From an uncultured Bacilli bacterium (lineage in GTDB: Bacteria > Bacillota_I > Bacilli_A > ML615J-28 > CAG-313): a stretch of 34,125 nucleotides of DNA. The stretch lies in NCBI GenBank assembly GCA_944326155.1, contig CALVCV010000016.1:1-34125 (forward strand). Reading direction: 5' to 3'. The notes beneath the pieces were generated by a model. That model was not told the origin of the DNA. It made no database searches and saw nothing but the letters and a program-made list of their open reading frames with translations. Below, one piece after another: positions 18,598 through 27,165 of this stretch (the stretch's first letter is position 1; each line of letters starts with the position of its first letter). The translations under genes and the position numbers were made by a program.

Positions 18598-18603
18598 AAT
18601 GTA

Positions 18604-18841
18604 AAAGATCCGTTGATGGGGAAAAGTAATTAAAACAATTTATGAAAAAGAGACTTGATGGCAGGTGAAAAATCAAGATAAATCTTTAATGAATCTACCC
18701 CGTAGGAGAAGTATGAAAATACTTCCGGTTAAGAACCGTTAACTTCTTATTTGAGTGAGAGATAAATCTAATCAGGGTGGCACCGCGGATAGAAAATTCG
18801 TCCCTGTTACAAAGAAAAAAAACCTTTGTAGCAGGTTTTTT
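18604..18841 (+). promoter_or_regulatory. T-box riboswitch leader of serS
   Basis: T-box core AGGGTGGCACCGCGG at 18774-18788. A terminator follows: CCTGTTACAAAG pairing with CTTTGTAGCAGG and seven T, ending near 18841. Stem I closes with GGGG and CCCC. On its 3' side GAA is followed by TCT and A (specifier 18694-18696), giving UCU, a serine codon, as expected for seryl-tRNA synthetase. Uncharged tRNA-Ser would favour read-through into serS. Confidence 0.94.
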
Positions 18842-18863
18842 TATACAAAAAAAAGGAGAAAAT

Positions 18864-20153
18864 ATGTTAGATATTAAATTAATAAGAGATAATGTTGAAG
18901 AAGTTATTCGTAGACTAAATACAAGAGGAGGCGACTTTTCTTATCTAAGAGATGTAAAACTTTTTGATGAGAAAAAAAGAACTCTTTTAAGCCAAGTTGA
19001 AAATTTAAAAAATGAAAAAAACCAAAAGAGTAAATTAATTGGCGAATATAAAAGAAATAAAATGGATACTACTGAATTATTAAAAGTTGTTAATAATGCA
19101 GGTGTAGAAATTGCAAGTTTAGAAAAAGAAGTTGCTGAACTTGAGGAAAAAATTAAATACTATATGTTAAGAACACCCAATCTAGTAAGTCTTACAACCA
19201 AGGTAGGTAAAGATGAAACTGAAAATAGGGAAATTAGAAAATTCAAAGAACCAACGAAATTTAATTTTACGCCTAAAGATCATGTTGAATTAGCAGAAAA
19301 ATTAGGTATTCTTGATTTTGATCGTGCCACAAAAATTACAGGTGCTCGTTTTGTTATCTATAAAGGATTAGGTGCACGTCTTGAAAGAGCTTTAATTAGC
19401 TTTATGATGGATTTACATTCAAATCAACATGGATATACTGAAATTATTCCACCATATATTGTAAATGGTGCAAGTATGTTAGGAACTGGTCAATTTCCTA
19501 AATTTAAAGATGATGCATACAAAGTAACAGCAGGGCAAGAAGATGATGGAGATTGGTATTTAAATCCAACCGCTGAAGTACCTACTATTAATATGTATCG
19601 TGATGAAATTATTGATGGTGATAAATTACCACTGAAATATTGTTCATATACTACCGCATTTCGAGCTGAGGCAGGTTCAGCAGGTCGTGACACAAGAGGC
19701 ATTTTAAGACAACATCAATTTAATAAAGTTGAATTAATCAAATTTACAAAACCTGAAGATTCTTATGACGAATTAGAAAAAATGTTAAATAATTCCGAAG
19801 AGGTATTAAAACAATTAAATATACCTTATCATGTTGTAGAACTTTGCACAGGTGATATGGGATTTGGCATGGCTAAAACTTTTGATATTGAAGTTTGGTT
19901 ACCAGGTCAAAATCGTTATAGAGAAATTGGTTCTATTTCAAATGCAGAAGATTTCCAAGCAAGAAGAGCTAATATTAGATTTAGAAGAACTAAAGATAGT
20001 AAAACAGAATATGTTCATACTCTAAATGGTTCAGGATTAGCAGTTGGAAGAACTGTTATTGCTATTTTAGAAAATTATCAGCAAGAAGATGGTTCAATTA
20101 AAATCCCTGATGTTTTAGTTCCTTATATGGGTGGTATAAAAGAAATTAGATAA
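18864..20153 (+). CDS. serS: Seryl-tRNA synthetase
   Basis: Charges tRNA-Ser (and tRNA-Sec where present). The true start is ATG 18864, after AAAAGGAG; the frame is open further upstream but there it runs through the T-box. 429 residues, the usual size. N-terminal long coiled-coil arm (about 30-105) that grips the tRNA variable arm, then the class II core: TAEVPTINMYRDEI, motif 2 FRAEAGSAGRDTRGILRQHQF, motif 3 LNGSGLAVGRTVIAILENYQ. The end PDVLVPYMGG is typical. Preceded by its own promoter and Ser-specific T-box and followed by a strong terminator, so it is a single-gene unit. Confidence 0.97.
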   Translation: MLDIKLIRDNVEEVIRRLNTRGGDFSYLRDVKLFDEKKRTLLSQVENLKNEKNQKSKLIGEYKRNKMDTTELLKVVNNAGVEIASLEKEVAELEEKIKYYMLRTPNLVSLTTKVGKDETENREIRKFKEPTKFNFTPKDHVELAEKLGILDFDRATKITGARFVIYKGLGARLERALISFMMDLHSNQHGYTEIIPPYIVNGASMLGTGQFPKFKDDAYKVTAGQEDDGDWYLNPTAEVPTINMYRDEIIDGDKLPLKYCSYTTAFRAEAGSAGRDTRGILRQHQFNKVELIKFTKPEDSYDELEKMLNNSEEVLKQLNIPYHVVELCTGDMGFGMAKTFDIEVWLPGQNRYREIGSISNAEDFQARRANIRFRRTKDSKTEYVHTLNGSGLAVGRTVIAILENYQQEDGSIKIPDVLVPYMGGIKEIR

Positions 20154-20185
20154 AAAAAAATAGATTCTTATGAATCTATTTTTTT
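20154..20185 (+). terminator. Bidirectional terminator between serS and hit
   Basis: AAAAAATAGATTC and GAATCTATTTTTT form a stem with a TTAT loop directly after the serS stop. The convergent HIT gene ends in its right arm, so it serves both. Confidence 0.9.
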
Positions 20186-20582
20186 ATGCTTTTAAAATGG
20201 CATATAATTTATCTAAATCTTCAAAATTTGGTTCATGCTCTACTTGATGAAAATCTATTTCATCATTTCCATAACGTGGTAAAACATGTAGATGAAAATG
20301 CATAACAGTTTGCCCTGCAAGTACACCAGAATTATTTAAAAGATTAATGTTTTCAACATGTAATTTTTCTTTTAAAATATTGGATACAAGTACTGTTGCT
20401 TTCATAATTTCTGCTGCTTCAATTTCATCTAATTCAAAAATGTTTTGCACATGTTTTTTCGGAACCACAAGCGTATGACCTTTGGTTGCTTGTGAGATAT
20501 CTAAAAAACAAAATACATAATCATTTTCATATAGCGTATAAGATGGAATTTCTTTATTTATAATTTTACAAAACACACACAT
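20184..20582 (-). CDS. HIT-family nucleotide hydrolase/transferase
   Basis: 132 residues of the histidine-triad superfamily, HinT/Hit group, which hydrolyses nucleoside phosphoramidates or related nucleotides. N-terminal CVFCKIINKEIPSYTLYEND is typical. The triad is HFHLHVLPRY near residues 95-105. Cys2, Cys5, and further histidines fit the zinc-binding forms. It has a GGAGGT ribosome site and its own extended -10 promoter. The same strand carries gerQ and cwlJ upstream, but HIT probably is not part of the spore unit. The physiological substrate is not evident. Confidence 0.95.
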   Translation of the reverse strand: MCVFCKIINKEIPSYTLYENDYVFCFLDISQATKGHTLVVPKKHVQNIFELDEIEAAEIMKATVLVSNILKEKLHVENINLLNNSGVLAGQTVMHFHLHVLPRYGNDEIDFHQVEHEPNFEDLDKLYAILKA

Positions 20583-20605
20583 AATTTTACCTCCAAGATA
20601 AAATT

Positions 20606-20634
20606 ATTCTATCATAATTTTAAAAAATAGTAAA
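20606..20634 (-). promoter_or_regulatory. Promoter of the HIT gene
   Basis: On the minus strand TTTACT (20634-20629), 17-base spacer ending TGA, TAGAAT (20611-20606): one-mismatch -10 with extended TGn, about 25 bases before the start codon. Confidence 0.65.
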
Positions 20635-20653
20635 GATAATTAAAAAATATTGT

Positions 20654-21013
20654 TTAATTAAATGGATATTCATATTCAATATCTTCATCAAAACTAATAT
20701 AACAAAGATAAATTCTAAGTAATAAATAAGTAATGTTGGTTTGATTATCTTTTAGTAAAATATGATCTCGTCCTGCACCAACTAACTCACCTTTAAATAT
20801 TTTAGAACCCCACTGGCTATTTTCAAAATTCATATAAATCGTAACAGTTTTACCAAGATTAAGTCTTAAAATGTTTTCAATAAACGAATTTTCAAATGGT
20901 CTAAAGGTTGGTTGATACTGGTTAGAGTAGGGCATTTGTCCCATAGGATTATAACCTGTCTGAGGGGGATATTGATTATATGGATAATAAGGAAATTGAT
21001 AATTAATCGTCAT
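20654..21013 (-). CDS. gerQ: Spore coat protein GerQ
   Basis: Coat protein needed, in Bacillus, to hold the cortex-lytic enzyme CwlJ in the spore coat; it is cross-linked there by transglutaminase. 119 residues. The N-terminal 40 are rich in Tyr, Pro, Gln and Asn (YPYNQYPPQTGYNPMGQM), and the conserved part runs from FIENILRLNLGKTVTIYM through GRDHILLKDNQTN to YISFDEDIEYEYPF, which I recognise as the GerQ (YwdL) signature. It follows cwlJ after 56 bases, as in Bacillus (cwlJ-ywdL). Ribosome site AAAGGAGTT. Strong evidence for an endospore-forming host. Confidence 0.92.
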   Translation of the reverse strand: MTINYQFPYYPYNQYPPQTGYNPMGQMPYSNQYQPTFRPFENSFIENILRLNLGKTVTIYMNFENSQWGSKIFKGELVGAGRDHILLKDNQTNITYLLLRIYLCYISFDEDIEYEYPFN

Positions 21014-21069
21014 ATAACTCCTTTCTATAAGATTTATTTAACAATACATTATATAAGGCAATTTAAAAT

Positions 21070-21492
21070 TTATACATAACAATTTTCACTTTCTACTGGA
21101 GCATAAAAACAATGAGATTTGTATCTACCAGTATTCCATTGTCCCCACCACTGTGCCATACAGTCATTACTTGCTGCATTATAAAACCACAAAGCTTGGC
21201 TTGCGGGATGAAACTTCTCCCCTTTTAACACTCTCTTGGCTAAATTTATATCTGATTTGCGTGCTGGTTCATAAAAATAAGAATAAAGTGTTGATTCAAA
21301 GCCTCCAGGATGTTGATAAACCATTTGTTCAATAGAAGTAATCTCTTTAAAATCAAGACAATTTGCAAGGACACGATTTACTCCAACATTACCTACCATT
21401 AACATTCCAAGAGCACCTTCACTTTCTGCTTCTGCACGCATTAATCTTGCTAAGAGCTCAAGTTCTTTTTGATTATAAGAAATAATTGACAT
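21070..21492 (-). CDS. cwlJ: Spore cortex-lytic enzyme CwlJ
   Basis: Cell wall hydrolase of the SleB/CwlJ family (Hydrolase_2), which degrades cortex peptidoglycan during germination. Start ATG 21492, preceded by GGTGAT; the frame is open further upstream, but that part is a hydrophobic non-conserved reading through the promoter. 140 residues with no signal peptide, as in Bacillus CwlJ (about 142). Visible: LARLMRAEAESEGALGMLMV with the likely catalytic glutamate in RAEAE, VGNVGVNRV, HPGGFES and FHPASQALWFYNA, and the end WGQWNTGRYKSHCFY. It lies upstream of gerQ, its localisation partner, and diverges from ppa. Confidence 0.95.
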   Translation of the reverse strand: MSIISYNQKELELLARLMRAEAESEGALGMLMVGNVGVNRVLANCLDFKEITSIEQMVYQHPGGFESTLYSYFYEPARKSDINLAKRVLKGEKFHPASQALWFYNAASNDCMAQWWGQWNTGRYKSHCFYAPVESENCYV

Positions 21493-21506
21493 TCTATCAC
21501 CAATAT

Positions 21507-21532
21507 AGTATATGAATTGTTGTTTAAAATAT
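21507..21532 (-). promoter_or_regulatory. Possible SigE-type (mother-cell) promoter of cwlJ-gerQ
   Basis: On the minus strand ATATT (21532-21528), 13 bases, then CATATACT (21514-21507), about 15 bases before the cwlJ start. The -10 fits the SigE form CATAnnnT, and the -35 fits the ATATT core; the spacer is about one base shorter than usual. Homologous cwlJ genes are mother-cell expressed. The match is short in AT-rich DNA, so moderate support only. Confidence 0.4.
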
Positions 21533-21539
21533 AATATCA

Positions 21540-21568
21540 TTGCAAAAAAAATAAAAGTAATGTATAAT
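21540..21568 (+). promoter_or_regulatory. Promoter of ppa-folD-pth-mfd
   Basis: TTGCAA (21540-21545), 17-base spacer, TATAAT (21563-21568). Good SigA promoter facing away from cwlJ; leader of about 55 bases before the ppa start. Confidence 0.8.
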
Positions 21569-21628
21569 AATAAAAAAAGAAAAGAAGGATATAAATATAA
21601 AAGATGAAAGAAAAGAAAGGAAATAAAT

Positions 21629-22174
21629 ATGAACATTTGGCACGATATGGATTCTCAAAAAATTAAGCCTAATGATTTTTATGCGGTTGTTGAAATCAGC
21701 AAAGGCAGTAAAAATAAATATGAATTAGACAAATCCACAGGTCTTATTATGCTTGATAGAATTTTATATACTTCTACGCATTATCCAGCAAATTATGGAT
21801 TTATTCCACTTACATATGCGAATGATTTAGACCCTCTTGATGTGCTTGTTTTATGTAGTGAATCGCTCATACCAATGAGTCTTGTAAGATGTTATCCTGT
21901 GGGAGTGATTCGTATGATTGATGGTAAATATGATGATGATAAAATACTTGCTATCCCATATAATGATCCTAATATGAATCATTACAAAACGTTAGATGAT
22001 GTACCGAAGCACATGATTAGTGAAATTGAACATTTTTTTATGGTATATAAAAACCTAGAACATAAAAGTACAACTGGTTTTAAATTAGATGGTAAAGAAG
22101 AAGCAATGAACATTATCAAAAAAGCCCTTGATGATTATCAACAAAATAAAGAACAACTTATTATAAAACATTAG
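21629..22174 (+). CDS. ppa: Inorganic pyrophosphatase, family I
   Basis: Hydrolyses pyrophosphate to two phosphates, pulling biosynthetic reactions forward. 181 residues. Motifs: the metal-binding DLDPLDVLVL (family pattern DxDPxDVL), YPANYGFIPLTYAND, DGKYDDDKILAIP and the late KSTTGFKLDGKEEAMNII. This is the soluble family I enzyme (EC 3.6.1.1), notable because many Bacilli use the unrelated family II Mn-dependent enzyme instead. Ribosome site AAAGGA. A hairpin follows the stop and then folD begins after 50 bases. Confidence 0.94.
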   Translation: MNIWHDMDSQKIKPNDFYAVVEISKGSKNKYELDKSTGLIMLDRILYTSTHYPANYGFIPLTYANDLDPLDVLVLCSESLIPMSLVRCYPVGVIRMIDGKYDDDKILAIPYNDPNMNHYKTLDDVPKHMISEIEHFFMVYKNLEHKSTTGFKLDGKEEAMNIIKKALDDYQQNKEQLIIKH

Positions 22175-22191
22175 GATAAGCCTAATGTTTT
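22166..22191 (+). terminator. Weak terminator or attenuator between ppa and folD
   Basis: AAACATTAGG (22166-22175) pairs with CCTAATGTTT (22181-22190), loop of five. The T-run is short (TTTT then CC), so partial read-through to folD is likely. The ppa stop codon lies in the left arm. Confidence 0.55.
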
Positions 22192-22224
22192 CCTCATATA
22201 TAAAGCTATAAAGGAGACATACAA

Positions 22225-23076
22225 ATGATATTATTAGATGGTAAAAATTATAGTAAAAAGCTAAAAAATGAATTAAGAGAAGAAGTAGATCAACTAATTG
22301 AAAAAGTAGGTATTGCGCCAGGACTTGCAATAGTTTTGGTTGGTGAGGATCCTGCAAGTTGTATCTATGTTAGAAATAAAATGAAAGCAGCAAATTTTTG
22401 TCATATTAAAGCTGATTTAATACAAGTAACAAAAACTATTTCAGAAAATGAATTACTAGATTTAGTATATAAACTGAATCAAGATGATACTTATCATGGT
22501 ATAATTGTGCAACTTCCACTTCCTAAACATATTAACGAACAAGCAATTATTGATGCAATTATTGATAAAAAAGATGTAGATGGTTTTGGCATTATCAATA
22601 AAGGTAAATTATTTAGTGGGTTACCATGTATTAAAAGTGCTACCCCTAAAGGAATCATGAAGTTACTCGAAGAATACGACATTGAATTAGAAGGCAAAAA
22701 TGCTGTTGTGGTAGGTAGAAGTAACATTGTGGGTAAACCAATGGCCATGATGCTATTAGAAAAAAACGCAACAGTGACAATTTGCCATTCTAGAACCAAA
22801 AAATTAGGTGAAATTACTAAACAAGCCGATATTTTAATAGTAGCAATTGGTAAAGATCGCTTTATTAAAGAAAATATGGTCAAAGATGGTGCTGTTGTAA
22901 TTGACGTGGGTACCAATCGTGTAGATGAAAAATTATATGGTGATGTTGATTTTGAAAATGTGAAAGATAAATGTGCTTATATTAGCCCTGTACCAGGAGG
23001 AGTAGGTCCATTAACTATTTCATCATTACTTGAAAATACAATTATTGCATATAAAAATATATTAAACATAAAATAA
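22225..23076 (+). CDS. folD: Bifunctional methylene-THF dehydrogenase / methenyl-THF cyclohydrolase
   Basis: Interconverts 5,10-methylene-, methenyl- and 10-formyl-tetrahydrofolate, supplying one-carbon units. 283 residues. N-terminal catalytic part with YVRNKMKAA (the Tyr/Lys signature YxxxK) and GIIVQLPLPKH; NADP-binding part with VVVGRSNIVGKPMAMMLL and CHSRTK; C-terminal PVPGGVGPLTISSLLENT. Ribosome site AAAGGAG. It is followed after 12 bases by pth, so the two are in one transcript. Confidence 0.97.
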   Translation: MILLDGKNYSKKLKNELREEVDQLIEKVGIAPGLAIVLVGEDPASCIYVRNKMKAANFCHIKADLIQVTKTISENELLDLVYKLNQDDTYHGIIVQLPLPKHINEQAIIDAIIDKKDVDGFGIINKGKLFSGLPCIKSATPKGIMKLLEEYDIELEGKNAVVVGRSNIVGKPMAMMLLEKNATVTICHSRTKKLGEITKQADILIVAIGKDRFIKENMVKDGAVVIDVGTNRVDEKLYGDVDFENVKDKCAYISPVPGGVGPLTISSLLENTIIAYKNILNIK

Positions 23077-23088
23077 GAAGGTGGAAAA

Positions 23089-23664
23089 ATGATTATCGTG
23101 GGTTTAGGAAACATAGGGAAGGAATATGAAAATACACATCATAATGTAGGATTTATGGCTATTGATGTTGTCGCAAAAGCCAATCAATTAGAATTTAAAT
23201 TAGAAAAAAAATTTCAAGCTTTTGTTTGCGAATATATATATCAAAATGAAAAACATTTGTTGGTTAAACCTACGACATATATGAATAATTCTGGTCTTGC
23301 AGTAAAAAATATATTAGATTATTATAAAAAAACATCAGAAGATTTATTTGTTATCTATGATGATTTAGATTTGCCTTTAGGTAGTGTTAGAATTCGCAAA
23401 ACTGGATCATCAGGTGGCCATAATGGTATAAAATCAATTATACAGTATATAGGCACTGAAGCATTTGCTCGCCTTAGAATTGGAATTCAAAAACAAAAAG
23501 AAATAGATACGATTGAATATGTTCTTTCTAAGTTTTCCAAAAAAGAAAAAACTGAAATTAATAAAACCTTAGGTTATATGCCAAATATAGTTGATGATTT
23601 GCTTAGTAAAGGAGTAAATTATATTATGAATCACTATAATGGAGTAGGTCATGAAATATCTTGA
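23089..23664 (+). CDS. pth: Peptidyl-tRNA hydrolase
   Basis: Releases tRNA from stalled peptidyl-tRNAs. 191 residues of bacterial Pth: IVGLGNIGKEYENTHHNVGF with catalytic His18 (the family usually reads GNPG and TRHN), KPTTYMNNSGLAV, DDLDLPLGSVRIRKTGSSGG and HNGIKSI. AAGAAGGTGG ribosome site. It ends with TGA inside the start region of mfd, a 14-base overlap, so the two are translationally coupled; the order pth-mfd-spoVT matches Bacillus (minus fin). Confidence 0.97.
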   Translation: MIIVGLGNIGKEYENTHHNVGFMAIDVVAKANQLEFKLEKKFQAFVCEYIYQNEKHLLVKPTTYMNNSGLAVKNILDYYKKTSEDLFVIYDDLDLPLGSVRIRKTGSSGGHNGIKSIIQYIGTEAFARLRIGIQKQKEIDTIEYVLSKFSKKEKTEINKTLGYMPNIVDDLLSKGVNYIMNHYNGVGHEIS

Positions 23665-26600
23665 TTTAGTTCATTTTGATGCGCAATATGCAAAAATAAT
23701 TCAACAAATAGTAAATTTAGAAGTTGATAAAACTCTAAATATTTATCTTTCTGAATGTGCACAAAATGTTACAAAACTTTTTACTAGTTATTTATTTAAT
23801 AAAAAGAATCAAACTATTATTTATGTTGCTCAATCAGTTTATGAAGCTTCACGAGCTTATGAAGTTTTATCAGATATCTTAGGAACTGACAAAGTCAGTT
23901 TTTTTCCCGTTGAGGAATTTGTTTCTAGTGAATTAGTTGCTACCACGGCTGCATTTCGTCTTGCGAGAATGCTTACGATATATCACATTATAAATGAAAT
24001 ACCGCAAGTTATTGTCACCAATACAGAAGGTTTGACAAGACAACTTTTTTCTAAAGAAAGCCTAAAAAAAGCCATTTTAACCTATCATCAAAATGATGTT
24101 ATTAATAGAGATACCTTAATTAAAGATTTGGTAATTAGAGGATACAAAAAAGTAGCTATTACATCAACGAGTGGAACTTTCAGTGTAAGAGGAAGTTTAA
24201 TTGATGTTTTTCCAATTAATGAAGATCAGCCCATTAGAATTAGTTTTTTTGATGATGAAATAGAGACAATAAAAAAAATAGATGTTAATACACAACTTTC
24301 TATTCAAAAAATATTGAGTGTCGAAATTTTTCCTTTGTATGAAATTTATTATGAACAAAATCAAATAGAACAAATTAAAGAGGCAATTCTTGCTAAAAAT
24401 GAACTAACTGATCACATAAAAATTGCGTTAGAAAATTTAGAAAATTATCAAAATATGGATCAGTTATATATGTATATTCCTTATATAGCAAAAGTCTATC
24501 AACCCTTTATTCGACTTATCAATCAGCCTATTTGTATATATGAAGATTATCAAGGTTGCTTAGAACATGAAAAAGCCATGATGATAGAAATTTCTGAATA
24601 TTTTGCTCAAAATCATATTAAAGCTGAAAAGAATTTTTTTATCGAATTTAAAGATGTATTATATGATAGTAAAATGAATATTTTTACTAGTTTATTTCGT
24701 AATGCTTTAAATGATATTGTTTTAGATTTACATTATCCTTTAGATACTTTGAATTGCTTCGAATATAACAACAATATTCGTTCCATGATTGCTGACTTAA
24801 AAACAAATTTGGAAAAAAAATATTTAATTACTCATATAGATGAGAAAAAATTACTTTTTATTAAAGAAACTTTTGACGCAAACAATATTTGTTATAAATT
24901 AATTGATGATATATCACAAATTAATCAAAGTGGCATATACTTAGCAGTTATTGAAAATGCATATGGCTTTGAAGATTTGAGCAATCACTTTGAAATCATT
25001 ACACCAAATGAGTTTGCACCGGGAAAGATTGTTAAAAGTTCAAAATATCAAAAATTTTTAAAAGATTCTGTCAAAATTTATAACAAAGAAGAATTAAATC
25101 CTGGAGACTATGTAGTTCATCAAGACTATGGAATTGGTAAATATTTAGGAATTAGAACACGTGAGATTCGTAATACATTAAATGATTACTTGTGCGTGGA
25201 ATATGCGCAAGGAGGTTGTTTATATATTCCTGTTGAAAATATCTATGTTTTAGAAAAATATATCGGTTCTAAAGACAGTCTTCCTAAATTAAACAACTTA
25301 AATTCTAAAGAATGGCAAAAGAAAAAAGAAAAGATTAAAGAAAAAACCAAAGATATTGCTAAAAAACTGATTAAAATTCAAGCTGAACGAGAAGCAAAAA
25401 AAGGTTTTATATACAAAGGTGATTCCTTAGAACAAATTGAGTTCGAAAACGACTTTGTATATAAAGAAACCCCAGATCAAAAAAAGGCCATAGAAGATGT
25501 TAAAAAAGATATGGAATCAACTCATCCATTAGATCGTTTGATATGTGGAGATGTTGGATTTGGCAAAACTGAAGTTGCCATGAGAGCGGCTTTTAAAGCT
25601 GTAGATAATGGTAAACAAGTTGCTTTTTTGGCTCCTACCACAGTTCTTACTAGACAGCATTATTTAACTTTTAAAGAACGATTTGAAAAGTTTGGTGTAC
25701 GAGTTGAACTATTAAATCGTTTTATACCTCTTTCTTTACAAAAAAATATTATTGATGGATTGAAAAATGGTTATGTTGATATTATAATTGGAACACATAG
25801 GATTTTATCTAATGATATTCATTTTAAAGATTTAGGACTTTTAATAATTGATGAAGAGCAACGTTTTGGTGTTGAACACAAAGAAAAAATAAAAACGATT
25901 AAATCAATGGTTGACGTTTTAACCTTAACTGCAACACCAATTCCAAGAACCTTACAAATGGCCTTATCTGGTATTAGAGATTTATCTTTAATTGAAACCG
26001 CACCCAATAATCGTTTACCAATTCAAACCTATGTTTTAGAAAGTAATGATTCAGTAATTCGGGAAGCGATTAATAGAGAAATGGGCAGAAAAGGCCAAGT
26101 TTTCTATCTATTAAATCGTATTTCAGAACTAGATCATATTAGAACAAAAGTTCACAGGCTTGTTCCAAAGGCTAAAATTGGTTTAATTCATGGTAAAATG
26201 GATAAAGATGAAATTGAAGATGAACTTGTTCATTTTCTTGATGGTGAATATGATGTATTAATTTGTACTACAATTATTGAAACGGGTATTGATATTCCTA
26301 ACGTAAATACTTTAATCATTGAAAGAGCAGATACCCTAGGATTGTCACAACTTTATCAAATTAGAGGTAGAGTAGGTAGAAGCGATCGTATCTCTTATGC
26401 TTATTTAATGTATGATAAAAGTAAAGTCATCACGCAAAATGCCACTAAACGTTTAGAAGCCATTAAAGAATTTACCGAACTTGGTAGTGGTTATAAAATT
26501 GCAATGCGTGATCTTGCAATAAGAGGCTCTGGTGATATTCTTGGTAGTGAACAATCTGGTTATATTGATGCAATTGGTATGGATTTATATATGAAACTAT

Positions 26601-27115
26601 TAAACGAAGCAATAAATGAAGAAAAAGGAATTGCAAAACAAGAAGATCATCTAAGAAAATATCAAGTTTCTATTTCAAGGCATGTTGAAGAAAATTATGT
26701 TGGTGATGATGCAATTCGAATTGAAATGCACCAATCAATTAATAAAATCAAATCGCGTGATCAAATTCAAGCATTAATCAACGAGTATACGGATCGTTAT
26801 GGTCAATTAAGTGAGGATATTATTTTATATATGGAAGAAAAATATCTTGAATATTTATTAAAATCGACTGGTGTTGAAAAATTTAGTGAAACTGAAAATG
26901 AGGTCATGTTTTGGTTTGACGAAGATTCATCTTCTCGTATAAATGCAAAAAAGATATTTGAACTTTCTGTCAAATTATACTTAAAATATAAATTTGCATA
27001 TCGCAGTAGAAAAATTATTGTAAGATTAAATCCTAAAGATAGTACAAAAAGTTATATATATGGTTTAACAAAATTTTTAGAGAATTTAAAAAATATAATT
27101 GTGTATAAAGAATAA
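23651..27115 (+). CDS. mfd: Transcription-repair coupling factor Mfd
   Basis: Removes RNA polymerase stalled at DNA lesions and recruits UvrA/B. 1154 residues, the normal size: N-terminal UvrB-like part (TSTSGTFSVRGSLIDVFPIN), RNA-polymerase-interaction domain near 490 (PGDYVVHQDYGIGKYLGI), RecG-like helicase with Walker A CGDVGFGKTEVAMRAA near 635, DEEQ box IIDEEQRFGV near 735, TATPIPRTLQMALSG, ETGIDIPNVNTLIIERAD, and QIRGRVGRS; then the TRCF C-terminal domain. The frame is uninterrupted. The spoVT SigG-like promoter begins within its last codons. Confidence 0.98.
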   Translation: MKYLDLVHFDAQYAKIIQQIVNLEVDKTLNIYLSECAQNVTKLFTSYLFNKKNQTIIYVAQSVYEASRAYEVLSDILGTDKVSFFPVEEFVSSELVATTAAFRLARMLTIYHIINEIPQVIVTNTEGLTRQLFSKESLKKAILTYHQNDVINRDTLIKDLVIRGYKKVAITSTSGTFSVRGSLIDVFPINEDQPIRISFFDDEIETIKKIDVNTQLSIQKILSVEIFPLYEIYYEQNQIEQIKEAILAKNELTDHIKIALENLENYQNMDQLYMYIPYIAKVYQPFIRLINQPICIYEDYQGCLEHEKAMMIEISEYFAQNHIKAEKNFFIEFKDVLYDSKMNIFTSLFRNALNDIVLDLHYPLDTLNCFEYNNNIRSMIADLKTNLEKKYLITHIDEKKLLFIKETFDANNICYKLIDDISQINQSGIYLAVIENAYGFEDLSNHFEIITPNEFAPGKIVKSSKYQKFLKDSVKIYNKEELNPGDYVVHQDYGIGKYLGIRTREIRNTLNDYLCVEYAQGGCLYIPVENIYVLEKYIGSKDSLPKLNNLNSKEWQKKKEKIKEKTKDIAKKLIKIQAEREAKKGFIYKGDSLEQIEFENDFVYKETPDQKKAIEDVKKDMESTHPLDRLICGDVGFGKTEVAMRAAFKAVDNGKQVAFLAPTTVLTRQHYLTFKERFEKFGVRVELLNRFIPLSLQKNIIDGLKNGYVDIIIGTHRILSNDIHFKDLGLLIIDEEQRFGVEHKEKIKTIKSMVDVLTLTATPIPRTLQMALSGIRDLSLIETAPNNRLPIQTYVLESNDSVIREAINREMGRKGQVFYLLNRISELDHIRTKVHRLVPKAKIGLIHGKMDKDEIEDELVHFLDGEYDVLICTTIIETGIDIPNVNTLIIERADTLGLSQLYQIRGRVGRSDRISYAYLMYDKSKVITQNATKRLEAIKEFTELGSGYKIAMRDLAIRGSGDILGSEQSGYIDAIGMDLYMKLLNEAINEEKGIAKQEDHLRKYQVSISRHVEENYVGDDAIRIEMHQSINKIKSRDQIQALINEYTDRYGQLSEDIILYMEEKYLEYLLKSTGVEKFSETENEVMFWFDEDSSSRINAKKIFELSVKLYLKYKFAYRSRKIIVRLNPKDSTKSYIYGLTKFLENLKNIIVYKE

Positions 27116-27131
27116 AATTTTTTCCATAATA
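27103..27131 (+). promoter_or_regulatory. Forespore SigG-type promoter of spoVT
   Basis: GTATA (27103-27107), 17-base spacer, CATAATA (27125-27131). This fits the forespore pattern GHATR-N(17-18)-CATnHTA. It lies 35 bases before the spoVT start, giving a leader of nearly 30 bases with the TGGAGG ribosome site. Bacillus spoVT is SigG-dependent, so context and sequence agree. Confidence 0.6.
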
Positions 27132-27165
27132 ATATTAGACAATAAGTTGTTATGGAGGTTTTATT

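Noticed and set aside
18777-18863. serS starting 29 codons upstream
   Set aside because: Those codons lie inside the T-box and terminator; ATG 18864 has AAAAGGAG and gives the usual N-terminus MLDIKLIRDN.
21493-21636. cwlJ with a hydrophobic N-terminal extension
   Set aside because: The extension is a reading of AT-rich intergenic DNA overlapping the ppa promoter; the homologous protein begins near MSIISYNQKE, which has its own ribosome site.
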